The notes: generated by a model from the sequence alone, not told the origin. DNA of 64,000 nucleotides from Streptacidiphilus fuscans (GCF_015690355.1 NZ_JADPRT010000002.1:248001-312000); one strand, 5' to 3'; positions 9,402 to 19,507 are shown, counted from the stretch's first letter. A program made the numbers and translations.

Positions 9402-12400
9402 ATCCCGCCGGCACCAGGCGAAGCCGGTGGGCGACGGCTGCCGCCTCGCCACGGCCCGTGACCTCCAGCTTGGCGAGAATGTTCGAGACGTGCACGCTCG
9501 CCGTCTTCGGCGAGATGAACAGCTCCTCCGCGATCTGACGGTTCGTCCGTCCCAGGGCGAGCAGTTTCAGGACGTCCCGCTCCCGGGGGGTCAGGTGGAA
9601 CGCGTCCTGGAACGTGTCGTCCGGCTCCGGCCCGGCCTCCGACGCGGCAGCGTCCAGGCTCAGCCGGGCCCGCTCCGCGAGGCTGCGCAGTTCGCGCTGC
9701 ATCAGCTGGTCGCCGTGGCGGCAGGCCAGCGCTGCGGACTCGCGGGCCGCCGCGCTCGCCGCGGCCTTCTCGCCGGTCGCCGCGTACGCCTCGGCGAGGC
9801 GCAGCAGGGCGAGGTCGCGCGGGAACGGGCACTCCAGCTGGGACAGCGCGTCGGCCGCGCGGCGCCAGTCCGCGACCCCGGCCGTGCCCTCCGCGCGGGC
9901 CAACTCCGCGGTGAGGACCGCCGACCAGCCCTCGTACAGCGGCACGCCCTGGGCCAGCCCCGCGGCGACCTCCCGGATCCGGGCGAGGATCTCCGCCCGG
10001 CCCGCGGCCATCGTCGGCAGGTGGCGGGCGTCCGCCTCGACCCCGGCGGCCGTCGCCAACAGGGCCCACCAGGAGCGGTCGTGGCCCTCGGCGCGTCCGG
10101 CCTCCAGCAGCGTCAGCAGTTCCGCCCGCGCGTCGGCGTAGCGGCCCTGCGCGGCGGCGATCCGCATCGCCAGCAGCGTGACCGGCAGGTACTTCTGCGG
10201 CTGCCAGACCGTTCCCGGACGACGGGCCTCGGCGAGGTGCTCGGTCGCGGTGACCAGGTCTCCGCGCAGGTAGGCGATCTCGCCGCGGAGCCGCTCCATG
10301 AAGTCGCGATGGGCGCGCTGCCCGGACCAGTCGGGCTCCTCGGCCAGGAGTTGGGCGGCCTCGTCCAGCTCGCCCAGCGAGATCAGCGGCTCGGCCAGGT
10401 TGCCCAGGATGATCGTGCCCGCGTACCCGGCCATGCCGTTGGCACGGATCACGGCCAGCCCGGTGCGGGCCACCTCGATCGCGCGACGCGAGCGGCCCTG
10501 GAGCTCGTGGTGGCTGGAGAGGTTGGTGTAGACGCGCGACCGCAGGTCCATGTCGTCGGAGGCTTCTGCCTGTTCCTGGACCTCGGCGAGCAGCGCCGCG
10601 CCGGTCTCCAGCTCGCCGAAGGCACAGTGCAGCACGCCCAGGGTCAGCCGGGCGTGCAGGAGCACGGACGTCGCGCCGACCTGTTCGGCGATCTCGGCCG
10701 CGCGGCGGGCGGTGTCAAGGTGCTCCCGGCGCGGGGCGCTCAGCATCCCGTCGGCGGCCTGACGGTGCAGCAGTTCGGCCAGGACCGCGCTCGGCTTGCG
10801 GCCTTCGAGCAGTTCGAGCGCTCCCTGCAGGTCCTCGTGCGGGCGTGAGCCGCGGTCGTAGCGCAGCGCCCGCGCGCGGGCCAGCCGGAACCAGGCGGCG
10901 CGTTCCGGGGTGCGCTGCTCGTCGAGCAGGCGCAACGCGCGCTTGGTGTAGCGCAGGCCGCGGTCCGTCTCCCCGCTGAGCCGGGCCGCGACCGTGGCCT
11001 CGGCCAGCAGGTCGATCAGCTGGATCGCGCCGCAGTCAGCGCCGCAGTCGTCGTGGTCGCAGCTGCAGGACGGGTAGCTCTCGTCGGCGCGGTCGTAGTC
11101 GCGCAGCGTGGCGCGGACCTCGTCAGGGACGTCGTCCCACAGCTCCAAGGCGCGGTCCAGCATCCGCAGTTGCTCGGCGAAGGCGTTGCGGCGGCGGGCC
11201 TCGCGGCCGGCGTTGAGCACGGCGGGGACGGCGCGGGCGGCGTCGTGGGCGCAGTACCAGTAGCCCGCGAGCCGGGCCGAGCGCTGGTCGGCGGAGACCA
11301 GGGGCGGGTCGGCCTCCAGGGCCATGGCGTAGCGGCGGTTGATCCGGGTGCACTCCCCCGGCATCAGGTCGTCGCTGACCGCCTCCCGTACCAGGGCGTG
11401 CCGGAAACGGTAACCGTCGCCGTCGGAGGTGGGCTGGATGATGTTGGCGCCGACGGCGGTGCGCAGGGCGTCGATCAGCTCGTCCTCGTCCAGCACCCCG
11501 GCCGATTCGAGGACCGCGGCCAGCAGGCCGTGCTCGACGCGGGAACCCCCGGCCGCGAGCACGCGCAGCATCGTCTGGGTCTCCTCGGGCAGCGCCTCCA
11601 TCCGCACCAGCAGCAGGTCGCGCAGCGAGTCGGTGAGCCCCGTGCTGCAGCCCTGCTGGTGGGAGACGGCCAACTCCTCGACGAAGAACGGGTTCCCCTC
11701 GGAGCGGCGGAAGATCTTCTGGACCAGCTCGGCGGAGGGCCGGGACGGGCTGAGGATTCCGGCCAGCTGACGGGCCACCTCGCGCTGGGCCAGACGCGGC
11801 AGTTCGAGCCGCTGGACGGTGCGCAGCCGCTCCAGCTCGGCCAGGTAGGGCCGGACCGGGTGACGTCGGTGCAGGTCGTCGGTGCGGTAGGTGCCGAGCA
11901 GCACCAGCCGCGCCCGGTGCAGGGTGCGCACCAGGAAGGCGAAGAGCTCCCTGGTCGAGCGGTCGGACCAGTGCAGGTCCTCGACCGCGAGGACGAGCGT
12001 GCGCTCGGCCGTGAGCTGCTCGAAGAGCTGCGCGGTGTGGTCGAAGAGCCGCGCCCGGGCGTACTCGTCGTGCGACTCGGCCGGCGCGTCGCTCATGTCC
12101 GGCAGCATGTCGGGCAGCAGCCGGGCCAGGCTGCTCTCCCGGCCGACCGCGGCGAGTTCGAGCCCGGGCCCGAGCTCGCCGCGGTGCAACCGCCGCAGGA
12201 CGGTGGCGAACGGCGCGTAGGGCAGGCCCTCCGCGCCGATCTCCAGGCATCCCCCGACCGCCACCGAAGCCCCCCGCGCCTCGGCGGCGTGCTGGAACTC
12301 CTCCAGCAGCCTGGTCTTACCTACCCCCGCCTCTCCCCCGATCAGCAGTACCTGCGGCTGTCCCCCGTCAGCTCGCTGCAACGCCTGGGTGAGGGCGGCC

Positions 12401-12462
12401 ATCTCCGATCCGCGTCCGATGAACACGGGACTGACAGATATCCGCTCCACGCTCGGCAGCAT
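9400..12462 (-). CDS. Large ATP-binding LuxR-family transcriptional regulator (LAL type)
   Basis: 1020 aa, typical of the LAL/MalT-like regulators: N-terminal AAA/NACHT-like ATPase with Walker A GGEAGVGKTR (~residues 43-52) and Walker B LVLAVEDLHWSD, a long helical TPR-like middle section, and a C-terminal LuxR helix-turn-helix (LTPRERDVLKLLALGRTNRQ) of about 60 residues. A Cys-rich patch CSCDHDDCGADC near residue 465 is unusual and could bind metal. Start ATG 12460-12462 has GGAGA upstream. The regulated genes are unknown; it is flanked by a repeat on one side and a small gene on the other. Confidence 0.9.
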   Translation of the reverse strand: MLPSVERISVSPVFIGRGSEMAALTQALQRADGGQPQVLLIGGEAGVGKTRLLEEFQHAAEARGASVAVGGCLEIGAEGLPYAPFATVLRRLHRGELGPGLELAAVGRESSLARLLPDMLPDMSDAPAESHDEYARARLFDHTAQLFEQLTAERTLVLAVEDLHWSDRSTRELFAFLVRTLHRARLVLLGTYRTDDLHRRHPVRPYLAELERLRTVQRLELPRLAQREVARQLAGILSPSRPSAELVQKIFRRSEGNPFFVEELAVSHQQGCSTGLTDSLRDLLLVRMEALPEETQTMLRVLAAGGSRVEHGLLAAVLESAGVLDEDELIDALRTAVGANIIQPTSDGDGYRFRHALVREAVSDDLMPGECTRINRRYAMALEADPPLVSADQRSARLAGYWYCAHDAARAVPAVLNAGREARRRNAFAEQLRMLDRALELWDDVPDEVRATLRDYDRADESYPSCSCDHDDCGADCGAIQLIDLLAEATVAARLSGETDRGLRYTKRALRLLDEQRTPERAAWFRLARARALRYDRGSRPHEDLQGALELLEGRKPSAVLAELLHRQAADGMLSAPRREHLDTARRAAEIAEQVGATSVLLHARLTLGVLHCAFGELETGAALLAEVQEQAEASDDMDLRSRVYTNLSSHHELQGRSRRAIEVARTGLAVIRANGMAGYAGTIILGNLAEPLISLGELDEAAQLLAEEPDWSGQRAHRDFMERLRGEIAYLRGDLVTATEHLAEARRPGTVWQPQKYLPVTLLAMRIAAAQGRYADARAELLTLLEAGRAEGHDRSWWALLATAAGVEADARHLPTMAAGRAEILARIREVAAGLAQGVPLYEGWSAVLTAELARAEGTAGVADWRRAADALSQLECPFPRDLALLRLAEAYAATGEKAAASAAARESAALACRHGDQLMQRELRSLAERARLSLDAAASEAGPEPDDTFQDAFHLTPRERDVLKLLALGRTNRQIAEELFISPKTASVHVSNILAKLEVTGRGEAAAVAHRLRLVPAG

Positions 12463-12491
12463 GGCACATCTCCGGGCTGATCAGCTGTTAT

Positions 12492-12680
12492 TTAGCGGGC
12501 AACCGAGTGGAGGACGTCGCGTACCGAGCCCCTGCGGCTCCGACGCGACTCACCCGCCCCCCGGTCCTTGGTGCTGCGGTTGCTGCGGTTGGCCCGCATC
12601 GCCTCGCGAGCCAGTCGGTGCTGGTCGGCGGCGGCGATCAGCTCGTCCTGGCGGGCCTGGATCATCTGGAACTCGAACAT
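12492..12680 (-). CDS. Small conserved basic/coiled protein, 62 aa
   Basis: ATG 12678-12680 with GGGGAGAA upstream gives MFEFQMIQARQDELIAAADQ followed by HRLAREAMRANR and a basic, Ser/Arg-rich tail. The N-terminus is a short amphipathic helix. Small proteins with this kind of start are common in streptomycetes, but I know of no function. It lies 29 bp upstream of the LuxR-type gene on the same strand. Confidence comes from the ribosome site and family resemblance. Confidence 0.7.
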   Translation of the reverse strand: MFEFQMIQARQDELIAAADQHRLAREAMRANRSNRSTKDRGAGESRRSRRGSVRDVLHSVAR

Positions 12681-12791
12681 CGTCGTTCTCCCCTGTGAGT
12701 GGTCTGTCCGGGGACGCCCCCTTGACGATGTCCAATCTCCTCTCCCAGTGGGGTCTCCCACATGGGGCGCATGCCCGATCTTGATCCACCG

Positions 12792-12897
12792 GAGGTCCTT
12801 AGAAACGACGGACCGCCGCCCCGAGTACCCGATGAGTACTCAGAACGGCGGTCCGTTCGGCCTAAGACGCAGGGCCTTAGGCGGCGAGGTCCTTAGA
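12792..12897. terminator. Double hairpin flanked by a 12-bp direct repeat, downstream of gatB
   Basis: The core is an 11-bp perfect stem ACGGACCGCCG/CGGCGGTCCGT (12808-12818 with 12846-12856) with an inner GAGTAC/GTACTC stem. A second small hairpin GCCTAAG/CTTAGGC lies at 12861-12882. The 12-mer GAGGTCCTTAGA occurs on both sides (12792-12803 and 12886-12897). It sits just past the gatB stop and probably terminates the gat operon. Confidence 0.65.
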
Positions 12898-12922
12898 CGC
12901 GGAGCGCGATGGACCCGGGGGT

Positions 12923-14434
12923 CTACTCAGGCGTCACGCCGAGCTTCTCGAAGATCAGCTCCTTGACCCGGGCCGCGTCGGCCTGGCCACGGGTGGCCTT
13001 CATGACCGCGCCGACCAGCGCGCCCGCCGCGGCGAACTTGCCCGAGCGGATCTTGTCGGCCACGTCCGGCTGCGCCGCGAGCGCGGCGTCGATCGCGGCG
13101 GTGAGCGCGGAGTCGTCCGAGACGACGGCCAGGCCGCGCTTGGCGACGACCTCGTCCGGCTCACCCTCGCCGGCCAGCACGCCCTCGATCACCTGACGGG
13201 CCAGCTTGTCGTTCAGCTTGCCCTCGGCCACCAGCGCCGAGACCCGGGCCACCTGGGCCGGGGTGATCGGCAGCGCACCGAGCTCGACGCCGTCCTCGTT
13301 GGAGCGGCGGGCCAGCTCGCCCATCCACCACTTGCGGGCCTGGTCGGACGGGGCGCCTGCGGCGATCGTCTCCAGGATCAGGTCGATGGCGCCCGCGTTG
13401 AGCGCGGACTGCATCTCGGCCTCAGAGATGCCCCACTCCTGCTGCAGCCGCTGGCGGCGGACCCGCGGCAGCTCCGGCAGCTCGCCGCGGAGCTGCTCGA
13501 CCCACTCGCGCGAGGGTGCGACCGGGACCAGGTCCGGCTCGGGGAAGTAGCGGTAGTCCTCCGCCTCCTCCTTGATCCGGCCCGAGGTGGTGGAGCCGTT
13601 CTCCTCGTGGAAGTGGCGCGTCTCCTGGACGATCGTGCCGCCCTCGTTCAGGACCGCGGCGTGCCGCTGGATCTCGAACCGGGCCGCGCGCTCGACGCTG
13701 CGCAGCGAGTTGACGTTCTTGGTCTCGCTGCGGGTGCCGAACTTCATGGCGCCCTTGGGCATCAGCGACAGGTTGACGTCGCAGCGCATCTGGCCCATCT
13801 CCATGCGGGCCTCGGACACACCGAGGGCACGGATCAGCTCACGCAGCTCCGCCACGTAGGCGCGGGCCACCTCGGGCGCGCGGTCGCCCGCGCCCTCGAT
13901 CGGCTTGGTGACGATCTCGATCAGCGGGATGCCGGCCCGGTTGTAGTCCAGCAGCGAGTACTCGGCACCGTGGATACGGCCCGTGGCACCACCGACGTGG
14001 GTGGACTTGCCGGTGTCCTCCTCCATGTGGGCGCGCTCGATCTCCACGCGGAAGACCTCGCCGTCCTCCAACTGGACGTCGAGGTAGCCGTTGAAGGCGA
14101 TCGGCTCGTCGTACTGGGAGGTCTGGAAGTTCTTCGGCATGTCCGGATAGAAGTAGTTCTTCCGGGCGAAGCGGCACCACTCGGCGATCTCGCAGTTCAG
14201 CGCGAGACCGATGCGGATCGCCGACTCCACGCCGATCGCGTTGACGACCGGCAGCGAGCCCGGCAGCCCCAGGCAGGTCGGGCAGACCTGGGTGTTCGGG
14301 TCCGCGCCCAGCGCGGTCGAACAACCACAGAACATCTTGGTCTTGGTACCCAGCTCGACGTGGACCTCAAGGCCCATCACCGGGTCGTACGAGGCCAGGG
14401 CCTCCTCGTACGGGACCAGGTCAATGACGCTCAC
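12923..14434 (-). CDS. gatB: Asp-tRNA(Asn)/Glu-tRNA(Gln) amidotransferase subunit B
   Basis: The subunit of GatCAB that binds the mischarged tRNA and activates it with ATP before amidation. 503 aa. N-terminal region [21 protein letters not shown] contains the family signature; the C..C/CPTCLG zinc motif follows; the C-terminal YqeY/helical tail ends in [14 protein letters not shown]. Start GTG 14432-14434 with AAAGGA upstream. It is the last gene of the gatC-gatA-small-gatB operon. Confidence 0.96.
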   Translation of the reverse strand: MSVIDLVPYEEALASYDPVMGLEVHVELGTKTKMFCGCSTALGADPNTQVCPTCLGLPGSLPVVNAIGVESAIRIGLALNCEIAEWCRFARKNYFYPDMPKNFQTSQYDEPIAFNGYLDVQLEDGEVFRVEIERAHMEEDTGKSTHVGGATGRIHGAEYSLLDYNRAGIPLIEIVTKPIEGAGDRAPEVARAYVAELRELIRALGVSEARMEMGQMRCDVNLSLMPKGAMKFGTRSETKNVNSLRSVERAARFEIQRHAAVLNEGGTIVQETRHFHEENGSTTSGRIKEEAEDYRYFPEPDLVPVAPSREWVEQLRGELPELPRVRRQRLQQEWGISEAEMQSALNAGAIDLILETIAAGAPSDQARKWWMGELARRSNEDGVELGALPITPAQVARVSALVAEGKLNDKLARQVIEGVLAGEGEPDEVVAKRGLAVVSDDSALTAAIDAALAAQPDVADKIRSGKFAAAGALVGAVMKATRGQADAARVKELIFEKLGVTPE

Positions 14435-14468
14435 AAAGGCGTCCTTTCAGGGTGTGGCTTGCGGTCGG

Positions 14469-14708
14469 TCAGTCGGCGAGTACGTCGTCCCGGCCCAGCT
14501 GGCGCAGCTCGCGGACGAGCAGCAGGGTGCTGGTCACCAGGGCGAGGGCGCCCACGGCAGCGTTGATCAGCTTGAGGGTGTCGGCCTCGGCGCGGGCCTT
14601 CTTCAGGTCCTTGACGATGCCGAAGGCACCGAAGGCGCTGCCGCCGATGCCCACCATCAGGCCCGGCTTGGTGTGCTTAAAGCCTTTGGCCGCTTCGAGC
14701 TTGCTCAT
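14469..14708 (-). CDS. Small membrane protein between gatA and gatB, 79 aa
   Basis: ATG 14706-14708 overlaps the gatA stop codon (ATGA), so it is translationally coupled to gatA. Sequence features: basic N-terminus [16 protein letters not shown], a glycine-rich hydrophobic stretch (~18-32), a charged linker [11 protein letters not shown], and a second hydrophobic segment [19 protein letters not shown] predict one or two membrane passes. A hypothetical gene at this position in the gat operon is conserved in S. coelicolor from memory. Function unknown. Confidence 0.75.
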   Translation of the reverse strand: MSKLEAAKGFKHTKPGLMVGIGGSAFGAFGIVKDLKKARAEADTLKLINAAVGALALVTSTLLLVRELRQLGRDDVLAD

Positions 14709-16198
14709 AGTGCCGGTGCCTCCTCCAGCAGGGGGTGTCCCCACTTCTCGTTGAGTGCCGCCTCGACCGCCGCACCCACGCGGTACAGCCGGTCGTCGGC
14801 CAGCGCGGGGGCGATGATCTGCAGGCCGACCGGGAGATTGTCCTCCGGAGCCAGCCCCACGGGGACCGACATGGCCGCATTGCCCGCCAGGTTCGACGGA
14901 ATGGTGCACAGGTCCGCCAGGTACATCGCCATCGGGTCGTCGGCGCGCTCGCCGATCGGGAAGGCGGTGGTCGGCGTGGTCGGCGAGATCAGCACGTCGA
15001 CGTCCGCGAAGGCGCGGTCGAAGTCGCGGGTGATCAGCGTCCGGACCTTCTGGGCCGAGCCGTAGTAGGCGTCGTAGTAGCCCGAGCTCAGCGCGTAGGT
15101 GCCGAGCATGATGCGGCGCTTGACCTCGGGACCGAAGCCGGCCTCGCGGGTCAGCGCGGTGACCTCCTCCGCCGAGCGGTTGCCGTCGTCGCCAACGCGC
15201 AGGCCGTAGCGCATCGCGTCGAAGCGGGCCAGGTTGGAGGAGCACTCGGACGGCGCGATCAGGTAGTACGCCGGGAGCGCGTAGGTGAAGGACGGGCAGG
15301 AGATCTCGACGATCTCGGCGCCCAGCGAACGGAGCAGTTCCACCGACTCGTGGAAGCGCTGCATCACGCCCGGCTGGTAGCCCTCGCCGCCGAACTCCGT
15401 GACCACGCCGACGCGCATGCCCTTGACGTCCGCCTGACGGGCGGCGGCCACGACCTGCGGGACGGGGGCGTTGATCGAGGTCGAGTCCATCGGGTCGTGC
15501 CCGGCGATGGCCTCGTGCAGCAGCGCCGCGTCCAGGACCGTACGGGCGCAGGGACCGCCCTGGTCCAGCGAGGACGAGAAGGCGATCAGGCCGTAGCGGG
15601 AGACACTGCCGTAGGTCGGCTTGACGCCGACGGTGCCGGTGACGGCGCCCGGCTGGCGGATCGAGCCGCCGGTGTCGGTGCCGATGGCCAGCGGCGCCTC
15701 GTACGCGGCGAGCGCGGCGGCGGAGCCACCGCCGGAGCCGCCCGGGATCCTGGAGAGGTCCCAGGGGTTGCCGGTCGGGCCGTAGGCGGAGTTCTCGGTG
15801 GAGGACCCCATGGCGAACTCGTCCATGTTGGTCTTGCCGAGGATCACCACGCCCGCCTCCTTGAGGCGGCGGGTGACGGTCGCGTCGTACGGCGGACGCC
15901 AGCCCTCGAGCATCTTCGACCCGGCGGTGGTCGGCACGCCGCGGGTGGTGAAGACGTCCTTCAACGCGAGCGGGACGCCGGCCAGCGGGCCGAGCTCCTC
16001 GCCTGCGGCGCGCTTCTCGTCCACGGCGCGGGCGGCTGCGAGGGCACCTTCGGTGTCGACGTGGAGGAAGGCGTGCACCTTCTCGTCCACGGCGTTGATG
16101 CGGTCCAGGTGCGCCTGCGCGACCTCGACGGCGGAGACCGTGCCGGAGGCGATGGCCTCGGCGGTCTCGGCGGCGGTGTAGTGGATCAGGTCGGCCAC
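14705..16198 (-). CDS. gatA: Asp-tRNA(Asn)/Glu-tRNA(Gln) amidotransferase subunit A
   Basis: Amidase subunit of GatCAB: releases ammonia from glutamine and passes it to the tRNA-bound activated carboxyl. 497 aa, normal length. The amidase signature is complete: Lys in [12 protein letters not shown], and the Ser-rich [20 protein letters not shown] and [31 protein letters not shown] stretches carry the cis-Ser and Ser nucleophile (given here as short pieces of one region). Start GTG 16196-16198, 5 bp after gatC. Confidence 0.96.
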   Translation of the reverse strand: MADLIHYTAAETAEAIASGTVSAVEVAQAHLDRINAVDEKVHAFLHVDTEGALAAARAVDEKRAAGEELGPLAGVPLALKDVFTTRGVPTTAGSKMLEGWRPPYDATVTRRLKEAGVVILGKTNMDEFAMGSSTENSAYGPTGNPWDLSRIPGGSGGGSAAALAAYEAPLAIGTDTGGSIRQPGAVTGTVGVKPTYGSVSRYGLIAFSSSLDQGGPCARTVLDAALLHEAIAGHDPMDSTSINAPVPQVVAAARQADVKGMRVGVVTEFGGEGYQPGVMQRFHESVELLRSLGAEIVEISCPSFTYALPAYYLIAPSECSSNLARFDAMRYGLRVGDDGNRSAEEVTALTREAGFGPEVKRRIMLGTYALSSGYYDAYYGSAQKVRTLITRDFDRAFADVDVLISPTTPTTAFPIGERADDPMAMYLADLCTIPSNLAGNAAMSVPVGLAPEDNLPVGLQIIAPALADDRLYRVGAAVEAALNEKWGHPLLEEAPAL

Positions 16199-16203
16199 GG
16201 TTC

Positions 16204-16500
16204 TCAGTCCTCCCCGAGGATCTGGGGGACACGGAAGCGCTGCTCTTCCGCGGCGGGCGCGGCGGCCAGCACCTCGTCGGGGCTGAGCGAGGGGCGGACC
16301 TCGTCGGCGCGCATGACGTTGGTCAGCGGCAGCGGGTGCGAGGTCGGCGGGACGTCTTCGGCGGCGATCTCGCTGACGCGGGCGACCGCGTCCACGATGT
16401 CGTTCAGCTGCTCGGCGAAGTGGTCAAGCTCTTCGCTCTTGAGCTCCAGCCGCGACAGCCGGGCGAGGTGGGCGACCTCCTCGCGCGTAATGCCAGGCAT
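16204..16500 (-). CDS. gatC: Asp-tRNA(Asn)/Glu-tRNA(Gln) amidotransferase subunit C
   Basis: Small stabilising subunit of GatCAB that wraps around GatA. 98 aa from ATG 16498-16500: [20 protein letters not shown], then [14 protein letters not shown] and the conserved C-terminal F.VPQIL. First gene of the gat operon; gatA follows after 5 bp. The lasso peptide cluster and repeat copy B lie immediately upstream on the same strand. Confidence 0.95.
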   Translation of the reverse strand: MPGITREEVAHLARLSRLELKSEELDHFAEQLNDIVDAVARVSEIAAEDVPPTSHPLPLTNVMRADEVRPSLSPDEVLAAAPAAEEQRFRVPQILGED

Positions 16501-16638
16501 GCAGCGATCCTCTGGTGGGTGAAGGAAACGGACCTGGCCGAGTCTATTGACACGGAGGTGTCCCCATCCTACGGAGGTCAGGGAAGCGCTGCGCGCACTA
16601 TTCCGGTGGTGGGACTTCAGCGTTCCGGGCGCTGGGAA

Positions 16639-16850
16639 GGTGCACTATCCAGGGGCGCGAGGCTCTGCTGATGTGCGGCTCCGCCGCGTGGGCGCGACGG
16701 GTCACCGACGCTCCCGCAGGTGGTTGCACCGCCAGGGGCGCGAGGAACTGCGCGACAAGCCACCCACGCGAGTGGAGCCCCGAACGCGCAGGGTCATCCG
16801 CACATCAGTGGTTTCTCGCGCAGTTCCCCGCGCCCCTGGGTAGTGCAACT
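16639..16850. repeat. Dispersed long-palindrome repeat, copy B (two-module form)
   Basis: The palindromic unit 16722-16850 has arms GGTTGCACCGCCAGGGGCGCG and CGCGCCCCTGGGTAGTGCAAC. It is preceded by a second module (16639-16721) containing AGGGGCGCGAGGCTCTGCTG and TGTGCGGCTCCGCCGCG, which is shared with copy C but not copy A. The right end provides the TAG stop (16849-16851) of the lasso B2 gene. The rest of the 16501-16848 gap shows no gene. Confidence 0.8.
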
Positions 16851-17265
16851 ACCTCTTCGGCTCGACCGCGAGGAGCGGGTGAAAGAAGCCCGCCGGGTGG
16901 GGTTCGCCGATCGGCTCGCCGTCCACCTGGATCCACGCGTGTGCCGCGAACGGGTGCGTGCGCACCCCCGTGCACCACGTCGGCCAGGTGCCGCGCACGC
17001 GGCACAACAGCGCTGAGGCGATCGACCGCTGGAGGCAGTTGTTGCCCGCGCAGCGCGCGCTCACGGCCACGACCTGCTCCCGCGCCGCCGCTGCCTGATC
17101 CGTCGTCGCGGCGTCCGCGCCGCGGCGGGTGAACTCCAGTACCTTCCGCAGCGTCGCGGGCTTGACCCGCGCCAGTACGCGAGCGGCACCGACGGCGAGC
17201 AGCGGTGCCGGGCGGCGCCACAGCGGCAGCGCCTCGCGGTGGTCGAGTGACATCTGCACGCTCAC
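16849..17265 (-). CDS. Lasso peptide leader peptidase (B2, transglutaminase-like Cys protease)
   Basis: Cuts the leader from the lasso precursor so that the freed core can be cyclised. 138 aa from GTG 17263-17265, which overlaps the B1 stop (GTGA). The fold of the lasso B2 family is visible with the catalytic triad: C77 in GNNCLQRS, H109 in HAWIQVDG and D115. The alternative in-frame ATG is at codon 5. Downstream is repeat copy B, which supplies the stop codon. It must work with the separate B1 protein encoded just before it. Confidence 0.93.
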   Translation of the reverse strand: MSVQMSLDHREALPLWRRPAPLLAVGAARVLARVKPATLRKVLEFTRRGADAATTDQAAAAREQVVAVSARCAGNNCLQRSIASALLCRVRGTWPTWCTGVRTHPFAAHAWIQVDGEPIGEPHPAGFFHPLLAVEPKR

Positions 17266-17513
17266 GGCAGCATCAGCTCCGCCGTGGCCAGCTGGCCCAG
17301 GACCGCCTTGACGTCGGCCTTCGCGCGCTCGGCGCTGATGCCGTGTGCCGCCGCCAGCATGGTGGCGAGCTCGGTCGGGGCGCGCCCGGCGAGCAGGCCC
17401 CGGAGGACCTCGCGGCCGGTGGTGTTGAGCTGCCAGTAGCGGCCGGTGCGGCCGTGCAGCAGGACCGTGCCGTCGTCGGTGTCGGTCATCGAGACGTCGG
17501 GGTGGAGTCGCAC
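17262..17513 (-). CDS. Lasso peptide B1 protein (PqqD-like RiPP recognition element)
   Basis: Binds the leader peptide and presents the precursor to the B2 peptidase and the C cyclase. 83 aa, the size of stand-alone RRE proteins. It shows the PqqD-like pattern DGTVLLHGRTGRYWQLNTTG followed by a helical half (ELATMLAAAHGI..VKAVLGQLATAELM). Start GTG 17511-17513 with AGGAGG upstream, 3 bp after the C gene stop; its own stop overlaps the B2 start. Such tight coupling fits equal production of B1 and B2. Confidence 0.93.
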   Translation of the reverse strand: MRLHPDVSMTDTDDGTVLLHGRTGRYWQLNTTGREVLRGLLAGRAPTELATMLAAAHGISAERAKADVKAVLGQLATAELMLP

Positions 17514-17516
17514 GGG

Positions 17517-19379
17517 TCAGGCCTCCTGGGCTGCGGCGGAAGGGCTGGAGACGGCGGAAAGGGCGGAGAGGGCGGAACCGGTGGTCGGACGGTGGGCCGC
17601 GCGCAGCCAGCTCTCGCAGCCGAGGAGGTTCTCCAGCGCCTGGACCGCGGCGTTGTCCGCCTGAGGACCCGTCAGGCGGGCGCGCAGCTCGAACGGGTCG
17701 ATCAGGCCGCGGGAGGCGAGCTCCGAGTCCGGCCCCAGCAGCTCCAGCACCGCCGGGAGGTGGCGGCGCAGACCGCGGCGGACGTCCTCGCCGAACTCGC
17801 CCTTGGTGGTGCGGTTGCGCACCTGCTCCGGGACCAGCCCGGCGACCGCCTCGGTCAGCAGGGGCTTGAACCGCCAGGGCCCCGCGTGCTCGTACGGGCG
17901 GACGCGCAGTACGGCGTCGAGCACCCGGTCGTCCAGGTACGGCGACTCCAGCTCGATGCCGTGTTCGGCGTAGAGCCCGCTGAGGAGGCGGTAGGTGACC
18001 GTGTTGGAGCGGACGACCAGCAGCGTCTGATGCGCGCCGATGTCGTCGGCCAGCGGCACGGCGTGCTCGGCGGTGTCGCGCAGCGCGGTGCGGGCGAGGT
18101 CCGCCGCGTCGGGGGTGACCCAGGACGGCGCGCGCATCGGGCCGAGGCCCCAGCCGAGCGGAGGGAGCCGCCGGGGCGGTCGCGGGTCGGTCAACCGCTC
18201 GGCCTGCTCGGTCCACCAGCCGGTGACGGTTCCGGGGCGGAGCAGTTCGCCCAGGGTGGGACGGAGCGGCCAGCGGCGCAGCGCGCAGTGCGCGCGGACG
18301 TGGCGCACCGCGGTGAGCGGGCGGCGGCGCAGCAGGCCGTGGAGGTAGCCGGGCATCGGGCAGAACAGCTCGTCACCGCCGTGTCCGGCCAGGTGCCGGA
18401 CGGAACCGTGACCGGCCAACAGCGCGGCGCTGTGCCGGATCCGGGCGGTGGCGCGGGTCAGCGGGCTGGGCAGATCGCCGGGGACCGGCGCTCCGGGCGC
18501 GGCGAACATGTCCGGTAACTCGTCCTGCGGGACCACGAGATGGTCCGCGCGGTCGAGTTCCTTCCGCGCGAATTCCGCGAACTGCGCGTCGTCGTTTCCC
18601 GACTCCGCCTCTCCCCAACGGAAGGTCAGCAGGTCGGGGACCTCGCGTGCGGTGAGAAAAGCGAGCGAGGTGGAATCCATTCCGCCCGAGAGATCGGTGC
18701 TCAGTCGCCCGCTTTCCGGCCGCATTCCGGCGGTCGCGGCGAGAAGCGCCTCACGGACGACTTCGGCGCCTTCCGAGAGGTCGAGGACGGGTTCGGGCGC
18801 TTTCCACCACGTGATTTCCCTGACCTGGCTACCGTCCCACTCGACGGCGTTTTCGGGAGCCACCGCAGTGATTCCCGACCACATCGTCACGGCATTAGCG
18901 GGGTACGGCAGTTGCAGGCCGCAGGCGACGCGCAGGGCGAGGGTCTGCGCGTCCAGCGGCGCGTCGGTCAGCGCGGCGAGCAGGTCGGCGCGGTCCGCGG
19001 CGACGGTGACGCCGGCAACCTGGGTACGGAAGACGCGCCGGAGTCCGGAGGCGCTGCCGTGGAGGCGCACGCGTCCGGGGAGGGACAGGGCGAGGTGGCA
19101 GGACCCGCGGAGCGGAGCAAGGACGCGTCCGGCGTCGGAAAGGCGCTGGATACGGCCCGCCAACTGCTCCAACTCCCCTACGGGCAACGGGCAGCGGCCG
19201 ATCACCGCGAGGAGCGTCGAACCGGCGGCGGCGAGCGTCACCGCGCTGGGCGTCCAACTCCCCACCAACCAGGGGCGCCCCGAGGCGTGCGGGACGACCT
19301 GTGCGCCCGCCGCCACGTGTTCCGCGATGATCTCCTGCGCGCCGGGGCAGTCGGGCAGGACCATGAAGCCGGGACCCAT
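17517..19379 (-). CDS. Lasso peptide macrolactam synthetase (C, asparagine synthetase-like)
   Basis: Uses ATP to adenylate the side chain of the ring-closing acidic residue and joins it to the core N-terminal amine, trapping the tail in the ring. 620 aa from ATG 19377-19379. The N-terminal half resembles a glutaminase domain without a catalytic N-terminal Cys; the C-terminal asparagine-synthetase domain has the PP-loop SGGMDSTSLAF (~231-241) and a later GHGGDELF motif. An upstream in-frame extension exists but is not supported. It lies 157 bp after the precursor gene, with a small hairpin between. Confidence 0.93.
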   Translation of the reverse strand: MGPGFMVLPDCPGAQEIIAEHVAAGAQVVPHASGRPWLVGSWTPSAVTLAAAGSTLLAVIGRCPLPVGELEQLAGRIQRLSDAGRVLAPLRGSCHLALSLPGRVRLHGSASGLRRVFRTQVAGVTVAADRADLLAALTDAPLDAQTLALRVACGLQLPYPANAVTMWSGITAVAPENAVEWDGSQVREITWWKAPEPVLDLSEGAEVVREALLAATAGMRPESGRLSTDLSGGMDSTSLAFLTAREVPDLLTFRWGEAESGNDDAQFAEFARKELDRADHLVVPQDELPDMFAAPGAPVPGDLPSPLTRATARIRHSAALLAGHGSVRHLAGHGGDELFCPMPGYLHGLLRRRPLTAVRHVRAHCALRRWPLRPTLGELLRPGTVTGWWTEQAERLTDPRPPRRLPPLGWGLGPMRAPSWVTPDAADLARTALRDTAEHAVPLADDIGAHQTLLVVRSNTVTYRLLSGLYAEHGIELESPYLDDRVLDAVLRVRPYEHAGPWRFKPLLTEAVAGLVPEQVRNRTTKGEFGEDVRRGLRRHLPAVLELLGPDSELASRGLIDPFELRARLTGPQADNAAVQALENLLGCESWLRAAHRPTTGSALSALSAVSSPSAAAQEA

Positions 19380-19507
19380 CTCTTGCCGCCACCACCGTTC
19401 AAGTCGCAGGGACGTTCGGGAAGTTGCACAGTCATTCGACAATGCGCCGCACACCGGACGGTGACGCAGGCCGGCGGGGGGAATGGTGATCCGGCCTGCG
19501 CCACCAT

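Noticed and set aside
8224..10848. 874-codon plus-strand open frame
   Set aside because: Covers the antisense of a dehydrogenase and a LuxR-type gene and runs through a repeat; no recognisable domain.
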